From Symbiodinium natans (lineage: Eukaryota > Sar > Dinophyceae > Suessiales > Symbiodiniaceae), in assembly GCA_905221605.1 (NCBI GenBank), contig CAJNDS010002068.1, positions 583,001-647,000 on the forward strand: 64,000 nucleotides of DNA. Direction: 5' to 3'. The notes under the pieces are model-generated. The model saw nothing but the letters and a program-made list of their open reading frames with translations. It made no database searches and was not told the DNA's origin. Both the position numbers and the translations under genes were made by a program. Below are positions 21,276 to 29,935 of the stretch, piece after piece; position 1 is the first letter of the stretch, and every line of letters starts with the position of its first letter.

Positions 21276-21780
21276 TGAAAAGGATTCCTATTAGTTTAGG
21301 TTCATATTCATTTAGTAGGACTCCTATTAGTTCTTGTTAAAGGAATCTTATTCTTTCATAGGAGCCCTATTACTTCCTATTAATCTTAGTAAGAACCCTT
21401 CTCAGTCTAGTAGGAGTCCTATGAAGTACCAAGCGTTGTTTTTGATTTGTTAAGGGTTCCTTTTCATTCTAATCGGCTTCCTACTAGCGTTTATCCGAAC
21501 AAAATTTGACAGGACTCGTATGAATTCAATGAAAGGTTCCTACTGATTATCATAGGATTCCAATAAAGTTTCATAGGGTTCCTTATTTATTTTTCATAAG
21601 GCTTTTACTCATGCAACAAGGTTCGTATCAATTTCAGGGCTCTTACTCATGTTAATGGGATGCGTATTCATGTTTAATAGGGATCTCATTCATTTGAAAG
21701 GGATTCCTATTGGTTTAGGCTCATATTAATTTTAGTAAAATTCCTATTATTTAAGGGTTCACACTTTTTATAGGAGTCCC
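21276..21780. repeat. Degenerate ~25 bp tandem array (AGGATTCCTATT)
   Basis: About twenty diverged copies of a unit around AGGAxTCCTATTA-x-TTT, often with TTCAT in between. The AGGA/TCCT core is palindromic. First (21279) and last (21704) copies share a longer ~50 bp stretch. Confidence 0.8.
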
Positions 21781-21794
21781 ATTGGTACACCTGG

Positions 21795-22365
21795 AAGGCC
21801 TGAAGTGCTGTACTGTCCCAATCTTTTAGGGACAGTGAAGCAAAAACACCGTACTGTCCCAAAAAACTCAAAAAAAAAACTTTTGAGAATCTCCAGCTCA
21901 AAGATTGGGACAGTACAGCATTTTTGCATGACTCGACCCAAAAACATTGGGACAGTACAGCGTTTTCTGCACCTGGAGGGCCTGAAGTGCTGTACTGTCC
22001 CAATCTTTTGGAGACAGAGAAGCAAAAACACCGTACTGTCCCAATCTTTGACCTGGAGACCCTGAAAAGAGTTTTTTTTTGAGTTTTTTGGGACAGTACA
22101 GCGTTGTTGCATGCCTGGACCCAAAAAACATTCGGACAGTACAGCGTTTTCGACACCTGGAGTGCCTGAAGTGCTGTACTGTCCCAATCTTTTAGGCTCA
22201 GAGGAGCAAAAGCGCTGTACTGTCCCAAAAAATTACAAAAAAACAATCTTTTCAGGTCTCCAGGTCAAAGATTGGGACAGTACAGCATTTTTGCATGCCT
22301 GGACTCAAAAACATTGGGACAGTACAGCGTTTTCTGCACCTGGAAGGCCTGAAGTGCTGTGAAAT
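21795..22365. repeat. ~183 bp satellite of alternating GTACTGTCCC motifs
   Basis: Three copies of a ~183 bp unit. Each holds the 12-mer GTACTGTCCCAA twice forward and twice inverted (GGGACAGTAC), for example at 21851, 21907, 21949, 21991 and again at 22033, 22090, 22132, 22175. Neighbouring forward/inverted pairs extend to ~20 bp (GCTGTACTGTCCCAATCTTT), so each unit can form hairpins. The last copy is cut within its motif at 22360. Reverse-strand open frames here are artefacts. Confidence 0.92.
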
Positions 22366-22484
22366 ACTGAGTTTTTCCCAAATTTACAACAATCTTAGGG
22401 AGCAGGGCTTGGGCTCACCAGATTACAAATCCCAAGCGTACTCGCTGTTGGGGAACTATAGGAACCAAAACTTGCTATGCGCGC

Positions 22485-23009
22485 ATGCACACACATCTTT
22501 TGGCACGCAAAGATTCCGCCGGCGTGACAATCTCGGCTGTCTGTCGCGGTCTTGTGACTCAACTGCTGCGTTTGATGCGAGCACACATGGATCTCATTCT
22601 GTTCGCACAAACATCGTGTGTATTTTCAATATATTCATGTCAAGATACTGCTGCATTCGCTGTTGCGCTCTCCGTGCCGCGTGCTGCGTCCGGCGTGACA
22701 CACTCCGGCGCGAGAAGCAAGACGGAGATCTATGGACTGTCGTCCAATGATGCCAGTCGCCAAAAGCAAGCCGATGATGGCACCTTGTTGGCAACGAGAA
22801 GCAGCTCCTTAGTGGGCGAGATCATCCTCGCGCAGAGGAGGCGAAAAGTTCCGGAAGCCGGATCATTGGAAAATCCTCCGGGCACGGAGGGAGGCCCTGA
22901 TGGTCCCATGTGGCTTTTGCCAGAGGTGCTGGCCTTCATGAAGGACTTGAACACCCAGAACGCCTCCTTCAACACGTGCGCGCACCAGAAAGGCCCCAGG
23001 ACTAAGTAA
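22485..23009 (+). pseudogene. DIRS-like element, N-terminal (Gag-like) part
   Basis: The open frame ends in TAA at 23007. Its latter half reads as a polar protein (SSLVGEIILAQRRRKVPEAG, then MWLLPEVLAFMKDLN). No zinc knuckle is seen. Joined by inference to the next frame because of position. Confidence 0.5.
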
Positions 23010-23026
23010 AGTGGTTCAAGCCGTTC

Positions 23027-23569
23027 GTGGGCAGGCTCGATGGCATTCAGTCCCTTAGCAAAACTTGTGATTGCTGCGCTGGCTGCCGGCATCAGTCGTT
23101 GGTGGGAAAAGCGCTCACAGAGAGTGCGGCGGAATATCCAAGAGACCTTTGTAAGGCCTACGCTGTCCTCGTGGTCAAGGCCTGGAAGCTCACGCTTGAA
23201 CTGGAATGGTGGCGACGCGCACTTGCGAACAAAAGTTCGGAGGTGGCCGCCTTGCAGGTCAAGCTGCTGGAGTCCAAGGAGAAGAAGCAACGCATGAACG
23301 CGAGTCCCATGTCCTTCTCCTTGAAGCGATCCTGCTCACTGGCAGAAAGCTTTGAACACAAAGGCCCCGACAGCAAGCTGTCCAAGAAGGGCCTCCGGGA
23401 GGAGCAGAACGAGTTAGCTGTGGGAGGCGCGCGCAACCCATGGTCGGCTGTCCGAAGGCTTTCAAAGGTGGCTGAAGTGGGCAGAGATTGCTCCGCACTT
23501 TGGCGACGCTTTGCCAAGAAGAATCCGGAGGTCCTCCAGGTGGCCAAAGACTATGGCGGCAAAGGCTGA
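23027..23569 (+). pseudogene. DIRS-like element, Gag-like/RT N-terminal part
   Basis: Encodes a basic, helical region (VVKAWKLTLELEWWRRALAN; LLESKEKKQRMNASPMSFSL) and ends FAKKNPEVLQVAKDYGGKG and stop. The same sequence continues in the next frame as AETNLVEAWKEELTNLL, so a one-base shift lies at about 23562-23570. Confidence 0.65.
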
Positions 23570-24587
23570 GACGAACCTGGTGGAAGCTTGGAAGGAGGAA
23601 CTGACCAACCTCTTGCACGCTCGCGCCTCGGAAGCAATCCTCAAGGAGAAGATTGAGTTCAAGAGCCCATTGAACGCAAATTCGTGGGAAGCCTGGCAAC
23701 GTGCTTCATCTGACCCGGAGATGTTTGTTTCGGCCTGGGCAAGACATGGAGCTCCACTTGGAATGAGTTCGGACATCCCGACCTGTGGCATTTTCCCTAG
23801 AGCGCGGGACGTTCTACAGGCGCCTGCCTCAGAAGAGGCTCCCACTTTGGAATGGAGGTCTCGCTTCAAGAACCATTCTTCGATGGAAGCCGATCCGGAA
23901 GGTGCTGCTATGGAACTTGGCCGGTACCTGGACAAAGGCTTTGCCAAAAGATTGGCGAAGGCAGATGCCCAGCAGCGTTTTGGCAGTGGCACCGTCAGCA
24001 AGTTGGCTCTCACCACCAAGGAGAAGGGCGATGGTTCCATCAAACGTCGCATCATCATCGACTTGCTTCGCAGTGGGGGCAATGCTCGAGCTCGAGTGCC
24101 CGAAAGGCTTGTGCTGCCGAGATGCACGGACATGATTGAGTCCATGCGTCGCCTGTGGCGCTTAAAGGAGGTGCGCGTGGCCGAGCACGACCCCTTGGAC
24201 GACCCCCCCGACGATGACTATGACGACGATGATGAGGGCATCGAGCTGGTGGGGGCCGACCTGGCGGATGCGTGCTGTCACTTCGGGGTTGCAAACGAGG
24301 AGCTCAAAAACTGTCTGGCTCCGGCTCTGGAGGAGGATGAAATACTTGTCTTCTGTGCGATGCTGTTCGGCTTCAAAGGCGCCCCGCTGATCATGGGAAG
24401 ACTGGCTGCGGCTTTGGCGAGGCTGTGGCAGGCCATGATCATGCGGGATGGAGAGCTGCAGCTTTACATGGACGACCCGCTGTCTCTACACGGCAGCCGC
24501 CGTGGGCATCGAGCTCGCCTTTCACAAGGGCGAACGTGGCCTCCGCCTTTGCTGGGTCGGGGTACAGCTCGAGATCGCCTGCGATAA
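23565..24587 (+). pseudogene. DIRS-like element, reverse transcriptase
   Basis: Catalytic RT motifs in order: IKRRIIIDLLRSG near 24040, VGADLADACCHFGV (motif A, catalytic Asp) near 24250, LFGFKGAPLIMG (motif B) near 24366 and LYMDD (motif C) with YMDD at 24465-24476. Just after YMDD the frame is lost: the real continuation (VGIELAFHKGERGLRL) is in the frame of the next open reading frame. An acidic insertion (DDPPDDDYDDDDEG) lies before motif A. Confidence 0.9.
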
Positions 24588-25545
24588 GTCCCTCTTGCTG
24601 CTCACAGTCCCCGAGAAAGTCGTCAACGAGCTCCCGGAGAAGCTGCGGGGCTGGCGCGGCAAGGGAATGATCCCCTTCAGAGATTTGAGATCAACGACTG
24701 GAAGGCTCTCGTGGATAGCTGGCATCGTCCCTCGAATCCGTTGGGTGGTGTCGATCCTGTACGCCGCAGTCAGCTCCGGGGAGGCAGACGAGAGGAAGGG
24801 CTTGGAGGCCATCCGGGCTTTAGAAAGAGTCGACAAGCGTCCCAAGGTGGGACTCGTTCCTGTGAGGCGCGTGGAACTTCCTCGTGCTTGGCTTCAGGCA
24901 TTTTTGGAGCACGCTCGTGTTTGGCTCGTTCGCAGAGAGCCTTTGCTCAAGCAACGCCCCGACTTCCTCATAGTGCCTGATGCCAGTCCATGGGGCATGG
25001 GCGCCATTTTGGCATCCGCAGATTCAACGCTGAAGTGGTTCGAACCCATGGTGGCTCTCAAAGCAATTGTGGAAGAGAACCTCGCCAAGTTCCTGGGCAT
25101 CCCTTTCGGAGAGTCTGGGTCACAAGGCCCGCTGGAAGCTCTGGCGCTGGTCTTGGCTCTGCACACGTGGCGGGACAAGCTGAGGGGTTCCTTCGTGCTG
25201 ATTCGAAGTGATTCAGTGGTTGCTTTGGCCATGGTTAAGAAGCTGGCGGCGGGATCGCCTGCGCTCAACTATCTAGGCGCCTGCCTCGCGTGGGACCTTG
25301 AGCTCGGCGGCATCCATGGCCTTGTTGGAAACCACGTGGCAGGCGCTCTCAACGAGGAGGCCGATTGGTTGTCTAGACCTGCAAAGCAGCAGACTGTATC
25401 GACCCCAGAAGTTTTGTTAAGCCTGAAGATCAAGGACGTGAAGACCGATTTGCAAGCTTGGTTTCCTTTTCCTAGCCCTGCGTCAGAAGCCAGCTTGTGG
25501 GGCCTGAGCACGGAAGGAGTACACTGCGTGTACAATCACCTGTGA
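24480..25545 (+). pseudogene. DIRS-like element, RT thumb and RNase H
   Basis: Thumb/connection (VPEKVVNELPEKLRGWRGKG) followed by an RNase H fold. Its acidic set is present: Asp in VPDASPWG (24979-24981), Glu in GPLEALAL (25135-25137), Asp in IRSDSVVAL (25210-25212) and Asp in EEADWLSRP (25363-25365). Ends in TGA at 25543. This part is the least decayed. Confidence 0.9.
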
Positions 25546-26280
25546 AAAGGTGGATGGCCGCGGCTAGAGCTGTGGGGTTACCGTCTGCTTAAATTCTCAC
25601 AGGTTAGAGTCAGACACATGTCACAAGTTTTCGGTTACATGTTCACGATACTCCTGTCGCAGTCACTGTCCTCTCAGGTCCAGTCGAACGCATGCCGCAT
25701 GCCTGTCACTCACTCGTTTGCTTGTTTTGACTGTTGTTTGTGCTGTTTGCTATTTGGGAGGTGGTAGCTTAGTGCCCCAAAAACAAACCGGCCGGCCGTG
25801 CTGGTCACAAATGGCTGGCAGCAGTCGGCGTGCCGCCACTCTGCTGCTGTTGGGCGCTGGCGCTGCCGGCGTTTGGCTTGATCCTATGTGCGCGGCTAGC
25901 CATGATGGGTAGCCGCAGGGCGCTCAAGTGGAAGTTTTCGAGGGCATGGGGCTGTTCTTCAACACCAGAAGGTGGGCAAGGGCTGCAGGAAGCGCTCCGC
26001 AAACAATAGGCGCCTCAGTGGCATCTTGCAAAGTAGACGTCCCTTCAAGAACATTGAGTCCAAGGACGGGAAAGATGACGAGGGCTTCAGGAGACAATGT
26101 GCTCTCTGCTCAAATGCTGGGTGGCACGGCAGCTCATCTTTCAGCTCTGTGCAACCTGCTACAGCCCTTCCACAGCACTTGGTGAAAGATGGTCCGGCGG
26201 CTCTTCGAAGAGGGGTCTGGGGCAGCAGCGGGCGGAGAAGGAGGTCGTTAAATGCAAGTGGTTTGGGGGTCTGAACGACA
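25546..26280 (+). other. Spacer between RNase H and recombinase, unassigned
   Basis: In several DIRS elements a methyltransferase-like domain sits here; no such motif is visible. Coding-like pieces include RRPFKNIESKDGKDDEGFRR followed by QCALCS near 26035-26115. A short frame starting MAGSSRRAATLLLLGAGAAG at 25811 looks like a hydrophobic leader but lies inside the element. Confidence 0.4.
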
Positions 26281-27320
26281 AGGACTTGGCGAAGCAAATC
26301 GGCGCGGTGAAGGTCACATGTTGGAGCAGGTCGTTCTGGACTTCAAGCACGAGCCTGAGTACCGTGCTGCGGTCAAACGCTTTTGCTACGTCCTCAAGCC
26401 TTCATCTATGCGAAGCACCGAAGAGCTATGACGGCCACAAGACTGAAAGGCCGGAGGGGGTGGACGCGAAGGAGACGAACAAGGTGGGCTCCTTCAAGAT
26501 GGCGATGGCGGTGGCCAAGGACGGCAAACGACGCGAGATGGCAGTGGAGGAGTTGAAGAGGGGTTTCTGCGCAGAATCGAATAGAGACGCCCAGCACTCC
26601 AAGCGCAAGCTCTCCTCTTACCGAGAATGTCGTCTTGGGCGTGGCGGCATCGCTGAAAGCGGCTGGCTTAAAGTCGGCCGGAGCACGAATCAATGAGCTC
26701 AAGCTTATCGAACAAGGACACCAAGTGTCGGATTGGTTGACAAGGTTGCTGTGGCTGACCAAGAGGTCTCTTTCTCGCGGTGTAGGTCCCGTGAAAAGGG
26801 CTCCGGAGCTGAAGTTGGGCGAGGTGGAAGTTTCAAAATGGAATTGCAAAGCACATGCGGGAATCTCAAATCCGGCGCTGGCTTTCGCCTGGGCAACCAT
26901 CTGGATGCTGAGGTGCGCGGAGCTGGTGGTGGTCAAGTGGGCGCACGTTTCCGTGGATGCCCGCGCGAAGACAGTCACCCTCAAGATCCCATTGTCCAAA
27001 ATGGATCAATCTGAGGCGCACCTTGGGCTGCTGCGGCCAAAGGAAGTGCGGCTGGTCTTGCGCTTGGAAAGTCTGGTCGGAGCTTGCAAAGAGAAGATCT
27101 TCATCAATGGAGTTTGTTTTCGTGCAAAATGGCACGGACCCCAAGAACACGGGCAAGATGGCTTTTTTGGGGAGATGGAAATCAAACACCGTGCTGATCT
27201 ACGCGGAAGAGGCGCTGGAGGAGATCCCGGCAAATCAACGGCTGCTCCCTGGCACAACGAGGCTCTCCTGTTGGAAAGCCCCAAAAAGGCTCCGAGGACG
27301 CGCGGACATGGGAGATGACG
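26280..27320 (+). pseudogene. DIRS-like element, tyrosine recombinase
   Basis: Pieces of a tyrosine recombinase in different frames: MLEQVVLDFKHEPEYRAAVK near 26318; NVVLGVAASLKAAGLKSAGA near 26628 (core-binding helices); the first catalytic Arg in WMLRCAELVVVKW (Arg 26911-26913); and the C-terminal box LGRWKSNTVLIYAEE with the Tyr nucleophile at 27200-27202. The H-x-x-R box expected between them is absent, and the Arg-Tyr distance (about 96 codons, across a frame change) is short, suggesting a deletion near 27120. Confidence 0.8.
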
Positions 27321-27663
27321 TCCCGATACCTATGACGCCTCATTCCACCTCGCCTTCCTGTCTGCCTTTGCCACCTACGCCCTCGAAGGTGGTCGACGAG
27401 CAGCAAGGATCGAAAGACGCAGCCATAGTTTCCTGCTTGACTTTTGACAGGCCGAGGGAGCTATGGGTTTACTCAATCCGTGACAACAGAAAAGATCCAA
27501 CTCTCCATTTGGTGGCAGCAGCTGGATGGGAGATGCCCATGAGTGAGTGGAAAACAGGCCCAGAAACAAGGCCGAGGCGGCCTTTTCTTACACGCGTAAC
27601 CTCACAAGAAAGAAATGCAGAAAGTGCATTCTCAACAAAAGTAAACGCGACGGTGTCAGTGAG
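27321..27663 (+). pseudogene. DIRS-like element, C-terminal tail
   Basis: Encodes a Pro-rich linker and then RPRELWVYSIRDNRKDPTLH, LVAAAGWEMPMSEWKTG and, in a shifted frame, NLTRKKCRKCILNKSK with a CxxC pair. Interpreted as the C-terminal Trp/Cys-rich tail that follows the recombinase; the family comparison is from memory. Confidence 0.5.
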
Positions 27664-27813
27664 GTTGACATTGGGCGTTTACGTGCTAGCTCCTTTGCTG
27701 GCGCTCTTGTGCAGAACGGCATGCGTCCAGCATCAGAATATGAAGCTGCGCCACCGACTTTGAAAAGTGCGTCAAGGGCGGAGGGTTGGGAAGTGATGTG
27801 CAGTTGAGTTTGC
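27664..27813. repeat. 149 bp direct repeat, copy 1
   Basis: Begins GTTGACATTGGGCGTTTACG and ends GCAGTTGAGTTTGCC. It is nearly identical to 27982-28131 (two substitutions seen, G/A and C/A). It is followed immediately by the 30-base module at 27811. Confidence 0.95.
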
Positions 27814-27842
27814 CTGAAGCGAACAGAGTGAGCACAGGCAAG
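27811..27842. repeat. 30-base module, second copy
   Basis: TGCCTGAAGCGAACAGAGTG followed by AGCACAGGCAAG. Matches 21236-21270. TGCCTG at the left end and CAGGCA at the right end are complementary. Confidence 0.85.
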
Positions 27843-27981
27843 CACGAAACTGCGAATTGGGCAGGGGGGAGGGACATGTCTGAAGCAGAGCCGCTTTGAA
27901 GAAGCAGCTGTTTGCCTCAAGGGCATGCTGCTGAAAAGGGCTCTGCTGCCCAAAATTTTTCTCCCACCCACCCAGCCCGGG

Positions 27982-28131
27982 GTTGACATTGGGCGTTTAC
28001 GTGCTAGCTCCTTTGCTGGCGCTCTTGTGCAGAACGGCATGCATCCAGCATCAGAATATGAAGCTGCGCCACCGACTTTGAAAAGTGAGTCAAGGGCGGA
28101 GGGTTGGGAAGTGATGTGCAGTTGAGTTTGC
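27982..28131. repeat. 149 bp direct repeat, copy 2
   Basis: Second copy of the 27664-27813 repeat after an intervening ~140 bases. Paired direct repeats next to a recombinase-type retroelement recall the split direct repeats of PAT/Ngaro-like elements; here both copies are on the 3' side only. Confidence 0.95.
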
Positions 28132-28260
28132 CCCTCTACTTCCCCCACACATTCTTTCCCCCAAATGCCCCCGCACAAAACTACAGAAGCCTCCAAGGCC
28201 CCCCAGGCCCTGCAACCCTGAACCCCCGAGCCATAACTGAGAATTCTTCCACAATGACAG

Positions 28261-28332
28261 GCCAGCTCCCTCTTGGCCGAGGAGGAGCCGATGCCAGCAG
28301 CCCCCAAAGAGTTGGACGAGGCTTCGTCTTAA
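28261..28332 (+). CDS. Terminal exon, gene unknown
   Basis: After ACAATGACAG the frame reads ASSLLAEEEPMPAAPKELDE then ASS and TAA at 28330-28332. The acidic, Pro/Ala-rich end looks like a C-terminus. CCCTGAACCCCC repeats lie just upstream. It could end the FHA gene if the retroelement sits in an intron, or a different gene. Confidence 0.5.
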   Translation, partial: ASSLLAEEEPMPAAPKELDEASS

Positions 28333-28661
28333 GCGTTTGCTGAGGTTTAGAGTTTGGTTTATGCAAGGTCTATTTAAGATGGCTTCTTTGTTGGTTTATT
28401 CGGGTTGGGGTTTATGTTGGGGTTTTTCGGGGTTTTGAGGGCCCAGCTGTTGACCCCTGTACAAGTAAACCCCCCAAGTCCCCAAGCACTAAATAAACTC
28501 TAAACGCGAAAATGCATTCAAGCCCTAAATTCGTTAAGCTTCCAGAAAACGCCTTCATCAAGCCCGAAGAGGCACCAAGGCCCTTAAGGCCAGACCTTAA
28601 GGCCCTCAAAAACCCTCAGACCCTACATAAGACACCCGAAGACCTTTAAGACCCTGCTCAG

Positions 28662-28709
28662 CGCGAGCGCCACGTCGACGCTTGGGCACGGGGCCCCGAC
28701 GCCGGGAAG
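28662..28709 (+). CDS. Exon, gene unknown
   Basis: Encodes RERHVDAWARGPDAGK between TGCTCAG and AAG|GCGCCA (GC donor), phase 0 at both ends. C-type repeats lie upstream (AAACCCTCAGACCC) and a long G-type tract follows at 28745-28870. Confidence 0.45.
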
Positions 28710-28739
28710 GCGCCACAAAAGCCACAAAAGCGAACCTCG

Positions 28740-28990
28740 GCTGATTTGGCTCAGGGGTTCTGTGGCTTTTGGGGCTTTTAGGGAGTTTGGGTTTTTAGGG
28801 GTTTGGGGTTCCTGGGTTGTTTTAGGTTTTTTGGGCTTTAAGGGTTGTTAAAGGTTTCGGAGGTTCGCGGTTTTAGGTCATTAGGGTCATTATGGGTTTT
28901 TTGCAACGTTGTTGGGGTCGTTCGGGTTTTAGGACTTTGGTCTGTATGGTCTTTAAGGTTTTTATGGGCTCTTCAGGGCCTTTAGGGCCT
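28740..28990. repeat. G-type telomere-like tract
   Basis: Repeated TTTAGGG and TTTTGGGG variants over about 250 bases, directly 3' of the exon at 28662-28709. Confidence 0.75.
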
Positions 28991-29260
28991 TTAGGGATAA
29001 GCACTCGGCTCCTAAACCGCAATTCTGAGCATGGTTGCTTTCGGCTTTCGTGCCCAGGATCAGGGCTCAAGCTGGGAACCTGAATGGGTCACATTGTTGT
29101 CCCTTCTTCGGTGCCCGAGAAGGGCCCCTAAACCCTCAACCCTAAACGGCCGACTTCGCCGGAAAGGGGCCCCCCACAAGATTCCCAAGCACCCTGAGAC
29201 TGTCGGGTTTAGTGTTTACGATTGGGGGTGTTTGGGGTCTAGTTTCAGGCCCCGCTCCAG

Positions 29261-29337
29261 AAGGGGGCAACCGCAAAGAGCGGCGGGCGGCCATGCGCGC
29301 CAAGACCGAATCAAAGGCAGAAGGGGGCGAAATGTGA
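29261..29337 (+). CDS. Terminal exon, gene unknown
   Basis: After CTCCAG the frame reads GGNRKERRAAMRAKTESKAE then GGEM and TGA at 29335-29337. Lys/Arg/Glu-rich C-terminus. Its phase does not match 28709 as drawn, so an exon between may be missing. Confidence 0.45.
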
Positions 29338-29639
29338 GCTGCAACAACTTGCTACCTTGCATCCCCTATGTTTTCCCCTTGGAGGGATAACAAAGATCTC
29401 CTTTTTAAGAACGAGTACGACACAACACGAGTGATGCAACAACCAGTATGGTTTCGGGCTTTCGGTTTTGGGTTTGGAGGTTCGTCTCGCACTGCCTTGC
29501 ACACCTTTCTCCTCAAGCAGGGGTCGGGGACGGATAAACGCACGAATGTGTCTTGTGGAGCACTGTAGGTGTTTCAGTGGTAGCTTGCAGTGCCTGTCCA
29601 GAACCAGAGCCTGCGAACAACATTGGAGTAAGAGTCCAG

Positions 29640-29770
29640 CAGGAGCTCATCGTCAAGGCTTTTGAGGCCTTTGTAGGTGTTGAGAGTGTCGGGTAGATGT
29701 TAGATAGAGACCCCTTGAAGGATGGCCGTGCCGACAAGTCCAAGTCCGCCTGGCGATCTGCTGAGGCCCG
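29640..29770 (+). CDS. Possible exons, gene unknown
   Basis: Two coding-like pieces: QELIVKAFEAFV (29640-29676, after TCCAG, GT donor) and DGRADKSKSAWRSAEAR (about 29720-29770, after TGAAG). The phases do not join directly. Confidence 0.35.
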
Positions 29771-29819
29771 CAATCTGGGATCCTCACCCCAAACCCTAAT
29801 CAGAAAGATACTCATGACG

Positions 29820-29935
29820 AATAGTAAGTGTGGTTACTCTTAGCATTACTGTTGTGACCACTACTGTTATTGTTGCTGTGGGTGCTGTTATTCCTGCTAC
29901 TAGTGTTGCCATCGAGGATCATCACGTTCTTCTTC
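29820..29935. repeat. Degenerate trinucleotide tract
   Basis: Three-base-periodic run of GTT, ATT, ACT and GCT triplets, the complement-type version of the AGT/CAT tracts. Confidence 0.55.

Larger units (their letters stand above)
22485..27663 (+). mobile_element. Decayed DIRS-like retroelement (RT, RNase H, tyrosine recombinase)
   Basis: A retrotransposon of the DIRS order, which integrates with a tyrosine recombinase rather than a DDE integrase. Domains in order: Gag-like region (22485-23569), reverse transcriptase with YMDD (23565-24480), RNase H with four acidic residues (24448-25545), an unassigned spacer (25546-26280), tyrosine recombinase (26280-27320) and a C-terminal tail with a CxxC pair near 27615-27630. 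Reading requires frame changes near 23009, 23565, 24480, 26300-26640 and 27120, so it is inactive as it stands. All parts lie on the + strand, like the host genes. It sits between the FHA gene and the exon at 28261. No complementary left terminal repeat was found. Confidence 0.85.

Noticed and set aside
21707-22246. 179-codon and 139-codon minus-strand frames
   Set aside because: Translations of the 183 bp satellite; repeated peptides such as WDSTALQALQV are repeat artefacts.
25811-25912. MAGSSRRAATLLLLGAGAAG as a signal-peptide gene
   Set aside because: Inside the retroelement between RNase H and recombinase, short and ending in a stop; more likely a remnant or chance.
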